Shown: positions 1 to 4,614 of the stretch, in pieces
How positions within the stretch are numbered: the stretch's first letter is position 1
Layout: each line of letters begins with the position of its first letter
From: an uncultured Erysipelotrichaceae bacterium
GTDB taxonomy: Bacteria; Bacillota_I; Bacilli_A; RF39; UBA660
Assembly (NCBI GenBank): GCA_902797005.1
Contig: CADBRE010000015.1
Span: forward strand, 1 to 6,047
Direction of reading: 5' to 3'
Length of the DNA: 6,047 bases
Made by a program: the position numbers and the translations under genes
Notes under the pieces: model-generated
Databases searched by the model: none
What the model saw: the letters and a program-made list of their open reading frames with translations, nothing else
Told to the model about the DNA's origin: nothing

Positions 1-743
1 CCAGAAAGTCCTACATTTCTTCTTTGCCCGATAGTGTAGTTCATAAGTCCTTTATGCTTGCCTATCACTTTTAAAGTATCGATGTCAACGATATCTCCTT
101 CTTTACCTTTTAAATAATTTTGTACAAACTGCTGATAATGTCTTTCGCCAATAAAACATATTCCGGTAGAGTCTTTCTTTTCAGCTACAGGTAAATTAGC
201 TTCTAATGCAATTTGTCTTACTTCTGGCTTAGTAAGTCCTCCAACAGGGAATAACACATCCTTAAACTCATCAGCTTTAACTTGTGATAAGAAATATGTT
301 TGATCTTTATTGGAATCTACACCTCTTAAAAGCTTATTTCCTTCTCTTCTTGCATAATGGCCTGTTGCTATTAGATCTGCCCCTAGTTTTTTAGCTTCTT
401 TCTTAAACAAATCAAACTTAATATATTTATTACACATTATATCAGGATTAGGTGTTCTACCTTTCTTTAATTCTTCTAGAAAGTATGAAAACACATTATC
501 CCAGTATTCTTTAATAAAATCAACCCTGTATAGTGGAATACCTATATAATCACAAACTTTTTTAGCATCAATAAAATCTTGCTCTTGAGGGCAAATATCT
601 TCAGTTATACCTTCAGGATCATTATTAATATTAGAATCCCAGTTTTTCATGAATAATCCAATAACTTCATATCCTTCTTTATCAAGTAAATAAGCACTTA
701 CTGCTGAATCTACTCCCCCACTCATTCCTACTACTACTTTCAT
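1..743 (-). CDS. mnmA: tRNA-specific 2-thiouridylase MnmA (C-terminus cut off by window edge)
   Basis: MnmA puts sulfur on C2 of the wobble uridine (U34) of Lys, Glu and Gln tRNAs, using ATP to adenylate the base and a persulfide from a cysteine desulfurase relay; it acts in the cytoplasm. I translated 247 residues; the family is usually about 355-375, so roughly the last third lies beyond position 1. Seen directly: the PP-loop ATP site [10 protein letters not shown] (residues 6-15), the [17 protein letters not shown] block with catalytic Cys104, TGHYAR (127-132), DQTYFLSQV (147-155), and [10 protein letters not shown] with the second catalytic Cys196. The final visible stretch [12 protein letters not shown] is also a family hallmark. 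The ATG at 743 is preceded by AAGG (754-751) with a 7-base gap, and the PP-loop begins at residue 6 as expected. The segment after FMKNW (residues 36-56) has the NND/ICPQEQ form I associate with Mollicutes and relatives. Function is very secure. Confidence 0.97.
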   Translation of the reverse strand, partial: MKVVVGMSGGVDSAVSAYLLDKEGYEVIGLFMKNWDSNINNDPEGITEDICPQEQDFIDAKKVCDYIGIPLYRVDFIKEYWDNVFSYFLEELKKGRTPNPDIMCNKYIKFDLFKKEAKKLGADLIATGHYARREGNKLLRGVDSNKDQTYFLSQVKADEFKDVLFPVGGLTKPEVRQIALEANLPVAEKKDSTGICFIGERHYQQFVQNYLKGKEGDIVDIDTLKVIGKHKGLMNYTIGQRRNVGLS

Positions 744-777
744 GTATTCACCTTCTTACTTATAAATCATTGAAATA

Positions 778-803
778 AAAGATTAGAGATAACTCTAATT
801 TTT
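778..803 (-). terminator. Hairpin in the mnmA leader: terminator of the SpoIIM-like gene or attenuator
   Basis: A perfect 7-bp stem ATTAGAG/CTCTAAT (782-788 with 793-799) has a 4-base loop. Read on the minus strand it is followed by CTTTTATTT, a U-rich tail typical of an intrinsic terminator. It lies about 35 nt inside the predicted mnmA transcript and about 85 bp past the stop of the SpoIIM-like gene. It may end that gene's transcript with leakage into mnmA, or act as an attenuator for mnmA. On the plus strand the same hairpin extends through a G-U pair to about 11 bp and runs into TTTTT, but no plus-strand gene is seen to its left. The stem is A+T-rich and only moderately stable. Confidence 0.45.
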
Positions 804-840
804 AAATGTCTAAACGCTTTCATTTCCTTAAGCACATATA

Positions 841-868
841 ATTATACTACTTTTTTAAAATATATCAA
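841..868 (-). promoter_or_regulatory. Sigma-A type promoter of mnmA
   Basis: On the minus strand TTGATA (868-863) and a perfect TATAAT (846-841) are separated by 16 bases. Predicted transcription start is near 834, giving a leader of about 90 nt before the mnmA ATG. The promoter lies just downstream of the SpoIIM-like gene's stop (886), so mnmA can be transcribed independently of that gene. This is a motif match only. Confidence 0.7.
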
Positions 869-885
869 GTGTACTTTATAAAATA

Positions 886-1476
886 CTACAAAATCAAACT
901 AATTATAAAACTATTTAAGAAAAGTTCAAGTAAAGTTGATGCTAGACACATTAATAAAGCAATTATAAACAATATTGATATCCTTTTGATAAATAACCTT
1001 ATATTTAAGTTTTCTCCATCTCTAGTTGCTTTAACTAAACTAAGCGAGTATTTAAGCATAATACTTGAGTAAACAATGATTAATAAGCACATTATCAAAT
1101 GATGAGGAAATAAAGCTGCTAAAGCTATAAAAACACCTTTAACCTTATATGCAAGTACTATAGAAGCTGCATAAAAACCCAAAACCATCCCCTTATAGAA
1201 ATTAATAAATAATATTAAAGGGCTTATAAAATATACTATAGAAAATATAGTTATAAGTAAAACATAAATGAAATTGCTCTTAAAACTGTTTAAAAACGTT
1301 GCAAGTGTAATGTTTTTACCTTCTTGAAGCATAGATAAATAATCAGTAATTTCCGATTTAATAAGTATCTTATCAAATGATGATGTTGTAATTAAAAAGA
1401 CTATTCCAAATAAAAATCCAATACCTAGTACGATGCTGACTACAGTTATTATTCTTTTATCTATTAATTTTTTCAT
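886..1476 (-). CDS. SpoIIM-family (DUF95) integral membrane protein
   Basis: A 196-residue, very hydrophobic protein with about five membrane segments (roughly 9-30, 68-91, 95-110, 114-137, 166-190). Its layout matches stage II sporulation protein M: a short basic N-terminus, a long first loop, the KGMVLGF motif (95-101) entering helix 3, a K-x-K-G-V-F turn, a helix 4 with FPHH (123-126, where B. subtilis SpoIIM has a Pro-Gln-Asn type motif), a basic cytoplasmic loop (149-165) and a final helix with buried Glu184. In Bacillus, SpoIIM works with SpoIID and SpoIIP in septal peptidoglycan remodelling during engulfment, but the family also occurs in non-sporulating bacteria, so sporulation should not be assumed. 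No in-frame ATG, GTG or TTG lies between an upstream stop and the ATG at 1476. No good Shine-Dalgarno precedes it: GGAAGAG is 17 bases away, too far. Stop is TAG. It diverges from the small gene at 1544. Family placement is fairly sure; the role is unknown. Confidence 0.82.
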   Translation of the reverse strand: MKKLIDKRIITVVSIVLGIGFLFGIVFLITTSSFDKILIKSEITDYLSMLQEGKNITLATFLNSFKSNFIYVLLITIFSIVYFISPLILFINFYKGMVLGFYAASIVLAYKVKGVFIALAALFPHHLIMCLLIIVYSSIMLKYSLSLVKATRDGENLNIRLFIKRISILFIIALLMCLASTLLELFLNSFIISLIL

Positions 1477-1515
1477 ACTAAATAATACGTTTACTCTTCC
1501 AAAAATATGAAAAGT

Positions 1516-1525
1516 ATTATATAAT
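1516..1525. promoter_or_regulatory. Palindromic -10 element between divergent genes
   Basis: ATTATATAAT is its own reverse complement and presents a perfect TATAAT on both strands (plus 1520-1525, minus 1521-1516). Predicted starts are near 1532 for the small plus-strand gene and near 1509 for the SpoIIM-like gene. No convincing -35 box is found on either side: the plus candidate TTCCAA at 1497-1502 (17-base spacing) matches 3 of 6 positions, and nothing useful lies at 1538-1545 for the minus strand. The gap between the two start codons is only 67 bp, so both promoters must lie here or transcription of the minus gene must come from within the small gene. Confidence 0.5.
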
Positions 1526-1543
1526 TTTATTTAGGAGTAGATT

Positions 1544-1660
1544 ATGAAAAAGAAAAAAACTAAAAAAGTAGTACTTCGTGTACTAGTTTGGATTCTAGCA
1601 GCAGTAGTATGTTTATCATTTGTTGCTGGACCTATAATACAAATAATAAGTAGAGGTTAA
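1544..1660 (+). CDS. Small basic single-pass membrane protein, 38 residues
   Basis: The ORF has a strong ribosome binding site, AGGAG (1533-1537), six bases before its ATG, and stops at TAA 1658-1660. The product starts with a lysine cluster (MKKKKTKK, residues 1-8), followed by one hydrophobic helix (about 9-35, containing Trp16 and a Gly-Pro at 29-30) and a short SRG tail. By the positive-inside rule the N-terminus is cytoplasmic. The gene has its own upstream -10 and a hairpin terminator overlapping its stop codon, so it looks like a complete monocistronic unit. The shape (poly-Lys head, one helix, under 40 residues) is that of several conserved Bacillota mini-proteins, such as DUF4044 proteins or the stressosome-associated Prli42. 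I cannot assign it to either on sequence alone. Function unknown; that it is a real gene is well supported by context. Confidence 0.72.
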   Translation: MKKKKTKKVVLRVLVWILAAVVCLSFVAGPIIQIISRG

Positions 1661-1676
1661 TCCCCTACTTATTTTT
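1645..1676. terminator. Shared bidirectional terminator containing both stop codons
   Basis: AATAAGTAG (1645-1653) pairs perfectly with CTACTTATT (1665-1673). Inside the stem, after one A-C mismatch, GG pairs with CC, leaving a 5-base loop. On the plus strand the stem runs into TTTTT (1672-1676), a usable tail for the small gene. On the minus strand the tail after the stem (TTATTATTTG, partly stem) is less U-rich but plausible for uppS. The TAA of the small gene (1658-1660) is in the loop/inner stem and the TAG of uppS (1667-1665) is in the stem, so the last codons of both genes form part of the hairpin. Confidence 0.75.
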
Positions 1677-2381
1677 AATTCCTCCAAATCTTCTATCTCT
1701 TTTATTAAATACATCAAGTGCAATATCAAACTCTTCTTGATTAAAATCAGGAAAATATGTTTCAGGAAAATACATTTCAGCATAAGCCATTTCATAAAGC
1801 ATAAAGTTGGATATTCTTACTTCTCCACTTGTTCTTATCATTAAATCCATAGGTGGAAGATCTTGGTACATATAGTGATACATATCTTTTTCATTTAATT
1901 CATCAACATCAATCTTGCCTTCTAATACATCTTTAACTATCTTCTTAGTAGCATCAACTATTTCAGCTTGTCCTCCATAGTTAAGACATATATTAAGTAC
2001 TCCACCAGTATTGTTTTTAGTAGAATCAGCAAGTTCATTCATTGCTTCATACACTTCATCTTTAAGTGGTTCTTTTCTTCCAGAGAACACTACTTTAATG
2101 TTATTTTCATTACATCCTTTTATAATTCCTTTAAATCCTTTAACAAAAAGATTCATTAAGAAACTAACTTCTTCTTCACTTCTTTTAAAGTTTTCAGTTG
2201 AGAAAGCAAATACACTTAAATATTTGACTCCTCTTTCAAATACATATTTAGATAAGCTTTTTAGGTTTTCAAATCCTTCTTTATGCCCAGCACTTCTAGG
2301 CAGATTTCTTTTCTTAGCCCATCTTCCATTTCCATCTAATATTATTCCTACATGAGTAGGTATTTTGTAATCTTCTTCCAT
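1665..2381 (-). CDS. uppS: Isoprenyl transferase / undecaprenyl diphosphate synthase
   Basis: UppS condenses isopentenyl diphosphate units onto farnesyl diphosphate in cis, giving the C55 carrier precursor used for peptidoglycan, teichoic acid and other surface glycans; it works at the cytoplasmic membrane face. The 238-residue product has the normal family length and all main motifs: LDGNGRWAKKR with catalytic Asp16, H33 in SAGHKEG, FAFSTEN (58-64) then FKR (65-67), NYGGQAEI (134-141), DLMIRTSGEVRISNF (179-193) with diphosphate-binding Arg183 and Arg189, Glu202 for Mg2+, and a C-terminal RDRRFGG. Three aromatic/basic positions differ from the form I know best: Phe65 where Trp is usual, Tyr196 where Trp is usual, and Gln138 in place of Arg in YGGR. 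Start ATG 2381 has a strong AGGAGGAG five or fewer bases away. It is second in an operon behind tex, nine bases after the tex stop, and converges on the small membrane gene. Confidence 0.96.
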   Translation of the reverse strand: MEEDYKIPTHVGIILDGNGRWAKKRNLPRSAGHKEGFENLKSLSKYVFERGVKYLSVFAFSTENFKRSEEEVSFLMNLFVKGFKGIIKGCNENNIKVVFSGRKEPLKDEVYEAMNELADSTKNNTGGVLNICLNYGGQAEIVDATKKIVKDVLEGKIDVDELNEKDMYHYMYQDLPPMDLMIRTSGEVRISNFMLYEMAYAEMYFPETYFPDFNQEEFDIALDVFNKRDRRFGGIKNK

Positions 2382-2384
2382 AAA

Positions 2385-2392
2385 CTCCTCCT
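2385..2392 (-). promoter_or_regulatory. uppS ribosome binding site overlapping the tex stop codon
   Basis: AGGAGGAG on the minus strand (2392-2385) lies just before the uppS ATG and shares bases with the tex TAG stop (2393-2391). Ribosomes finishing tex end on the uppS initiation site, which suggests translational coupling and makes co-transcription of the two genes very likely. Confidence 0.8.
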
Positions 2393-4511
2393 ATATAAGA
2401 CTTAGAGATACTTGTTTCTTATCTAAGTCAATCTTGATTACCTCTGCTTTAATTATATCACCAACACTAAGCACTTCACTAGCATCTTTTATAAATTCTT
2501 TACTCATTTTAGAAATATGAATTAATGCATCATTTTTAAGACCAATATCTACAAATGCACCAAAAGAAGCAACATTTCTTACAGTTCCTTCAAGTTTCAT
2601 TCCTACTGTTAAATCCTCTATATGAAGTACATCACTCTTTAAAAGTGGCATTTCTAAGTTATCTCTTGGGTCTAATCCTGGTGTTTTAAGTTCTTTAACT
2701 ATATCTTCTACTAAGTATTCACTTATTCCTGTATCTTTACTTATCTTGTTTATATTAGCATTTTCTAAAACACTTTTAAACTCATCATTTCTTATATCTT
2801 TAATATCAAGTTTTAAGTATTCTAACACCTTATTTGCATCATCATAGTTTTCAGGATGTATTCCTGTGTTATCTAGTGGATTAACACTAGAAGGGACTCT
2901 TAAAAAGCCTATTGCTTGTTCATATATTTTTGGAGTAACACCTTTAACTTTAAGTAAACTTTCTCTAGATTTAAAGCTTTCTTTATTTTTGTATTCCATA
3001 ATAGCTTCAACACACTTTTTGGTCATACCACTTATATATTTAAGTATTGATGGAGAAGCTGTATTTAAATTAACTCCAACTTGGTTAACACAGCTCATTA
3101 CAGTATAATCTAGTGCTTCTGATAATTCCTTTTGATCAACATCATATTGATATTCACCAACTCCAATACTCTTAGCATCTATTTTAACTAGTTCAGATAA
3201 TGGATCTTGCACTCTTCTACCTATTGAAACAGCACTTCTCTTTTCAACTGTTAAATCAGGAAACTCTTCTATAGCAAGTTTACTAGCAGAATAAATACTA
3301 GCGCCTGCTTCACTAACTATAATATATTTAACATCTAATCCCTTTATGGCTTCAGCAACAAAACTTTCGCTTTCTCTAGAAGCTGTTCCGTTACCAATAG
3401 CAATTAGTTTAACATTGTACTTATCAATTAACCTTCTAAGCTCTTTAGTTGCACCTATTTTATCGTTTTTAGGTTCATTTGGATATATAACACTAATATC
3501 AAGTAATGCTCCTTGTTCATTCATAACAGCAAGTTTGCATCCTGTTCTAAATGCTGGGTCAAATCCCATTACTACAGTTCCTTTAATTGGTCTAGTTAAA
3601 AGTAAACTATTCAAGTTCTTTGAAAAAGTCTCTATTGCTTTCTTTTCACTTCTTTCAGTTACTTCACTTCTAACTTCTCTTTCTATAGATGGAAGTATTA
3701 GCCTCTTTAAACTATCTTTAATAGCACTTATAACAACATCTACTACAAAAGAATCTTTATTCTTTATAATTTTACTCTCTAAGTATTCTTCTATCTTACT
3801 ATTATCATAATCAAGTGAAACAGTTAATACTTTTTCTTTCTCAGCACGATTAATAGCCAAACATCTATAGTGTTTAATATACTTTAACTGCTCTTTAAAA
3901 TCATAATACATTTCATATATTTTCTCTTCATCTGGATTAGTTTTCTTAACTTTACTAGTTATAAAAGCATTATTATATACATAACTTCTTATCCATTTTC
4001 TATAATATGCATTATCGCTTATCCATTCACTTATTATGTATCCAGCACCTTCTAAAGCTTTATCAACTTCCATATTAAAGCCACTAGCTAGTTTCTCTAA
4101 GCTTCCATTAACTGGAAAAGACATTATCTTCTTAGCTAAGGGCTCTAATCCTGCTTTAATGGCTTCGCTAGCTTTAGTCTTTTTCTTTTCTTTATAAGGT
4201 AAATATAAGTCTTCTACTTCAACCATCTTAGTCTTAGACATTATTTCGCTTTTTAACTCTTCAGTAAGAAGCCCCTTTTCATCAATTAGATTTATTACAG
4301 CTAATTTTCTGTCTAATAATTTAACATTTCTTTGATATTCATCACTTATAAGTTTGATTTCTTCTTCATTAAGTCCTTCAGTAACTTCTTTTCTATATCT
4401 AGCAATAAAAGGAATAGTAGCCCCTTCTTCAAGTAATTTCAAAGCGCTTCTAATTCTCTTTTCACTTATATTAATGTCATTACTTAAATTCTTTATCAAT
4501 TCATCATTCAT
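2391..4511 (-). CDS. tex: Tex-family S1 RNA-binding transcription accessory protein
   Basis: Tex proteins are multidomain nucleic-acid-binding factors linked to transcription and RNA metabolism, the bacterial relatives of eukaryotic Spt6; B. subtilis YdcI is an example. The 706 residues show the family order: helical N-terminal region with the signature ATIPFIARYRKEVTEGL (31-47) and DLYLPYKEKKKTKA (101-114); a YqgF/RNase H-like domain (about 308-435) with MGFDPAFRTGCK (315-326) and IGNGTASRE (372-380); KRSAVSIGRRVQDPL (424-438); the GVGEYQYDVDQ segment (450-460), where His is commoner than Tyr455; helix-hairpin-helix repeats (about 465-540); DNTGIHPENY (547-556); and a C-terminal S1 domain (about 635-706) ending in VSLSLI. 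There is no basic tail after S1, as many homologues have. I chose ATG 4511, not the in-frame ATG at 4547: GAGG (4523-4520) precedes 4511 and the promoter -10 lies downstream of 4547. First gene of the tex-uppS operon. Exact cellular role in this organism unknown. Confidence 0.95.
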   Translation of the reverse strand: MNDELIKNLSNDINISEKRIRSALKLLEEGATIPFIARYRKEVTEGLNEEEIKLISDEYQRNVKLLDRKLAVINLIDEKGLLTEELKSEIMSKTKMVEVEDLYLPYKEKKKTKASEAIKAGLEPLAKKIMSFPVNGSLEKLASGFNMEVDKALEGAGYIISEWISDNAYYRKWIRSYVYNNAFITSKVKKTNPDEEKIYEMYYDFKEQLKYIKHYRCLAINRAEKEKVLTVSLDYDNSKIEEYLESKIIKNKDSFVVDVVISAIKDSLKRLILPSIEREVRSEVTERSEKKAIETFSKNLNSLLLTRPIKGTVVMGFDPAFRTGCKLAVMNEQGALLDISVIYPNEPKNDKIGATKELRRLIDKYNVKLIAIGNGTASRESESFVAEAIKGLDVKYIIVSEAGASIYSASKLAIEEFPDLTVEKRSAVSIGRRVQDPLSELVKIDAKSIGVGEYQYDVDQKELSEALDYTVMSCVNQVGVNLNTASPSILKYISGMTKKCVEAIMEYKNKESFKSRESLLKVKGVTPKIYEQAIGFLRVPSSVNPLDNTGIHPENYDDANKVLEYLKLDIKDIRNDEFKSVLENANINKISKDTGISEYLVEDIVKELKTPGLDPRDNLEMPLLKSDVLHIEDLTVGMKLEGTVRNVASFGAFVDIGLKNDALIHISKMSKEFIKDASEVLSVGDIIKAEVIKIDLDKKQVSLSLI

Positions 4512-4519
4512 ATTTAAAA

Positions 4520-4558
4520 CCTCATACTTAATATAACATAGCTTCATATGTATTTCAA
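4520..4558 (-). promoter_or_regulatory. Extended -10 promoter and ribosome binding site of the tex-uppS operon
   Basis: On the minus strand TTGAAA (4558-4553) and TATATT (4535-4530) are exactly 17 bases apart, and the -10 is preceded by TGT (4538-4536), an extended -10 motif. Each hexamer matches consensus at 5 of 6 positions. Predicted start is near 4525-4523, so the leader is only about 12-14 nt and the Shine-Dalgarno GAGG (4523-4520) sits almost at the mRNA 5' end. This is the best promoter in the window and fixes the tex start at 4511. Confidence 0.75.
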
Positions 4559-4580
4559 TTTAAATCAACTTCTTTACTGT

Positions 4581-4612
4581 AAAGAAAACTAGCCAATTTT
4601 TAGCTAGTTCTT
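4581..4612 (-). terminator. Rho-independent terminator of the YfhO-family gene
   Basis: A perfect 7-bp stem AACTAGC/GCTAGTT (4609-4603 pairing with 4593-4587 on the minus strand) with a 9-base loop is followed by TTCTTT, directly after the TGA stop of the upstream gene (4617-4615). The outer AAG/CTT can also pair with a 2-base bulge. The tex promoter begins about 25 bp further on, so the two units are insulated. Confidence 0.72.
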
Positions 4613-4614
4613 AA

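Noticed and set aside
744..885. T-box or other known riboswitch in the mnmA upstream region
   Set aside because: The gap is only 142 bp and holds just one short hairpin; no T-box sequence or multi-helix architecture is visible.
869..1072. Plus-strand ORF of 67 residues opposite the SpoIIM-like gene
   Set aside because: Lies almost wholly antisense to a well-supported membrane protein, has no ribosome binding site, and its start overlaps the mnmA promoter; it is a shadow.
2011..2355. Plus-strand ORF of 114 residues opposite uppS
   Set aside because: Antisense to a gene with all catalytic motifs intact; no start signals of its own.
3346..3810. Plus-strand ORF of 154 residues opposite tex
   Set aside because: Antisense to the YqgF domain of Tex; its Ser/Leu-rich composition is what the complement of Lys/Glu-rich coding sequence gives.
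4512..4547. Longer Tex start at 4547 adding 12 residues
   Set aside because: The -10 box lies downstream of this ATG, and the extra residues are not family-like.
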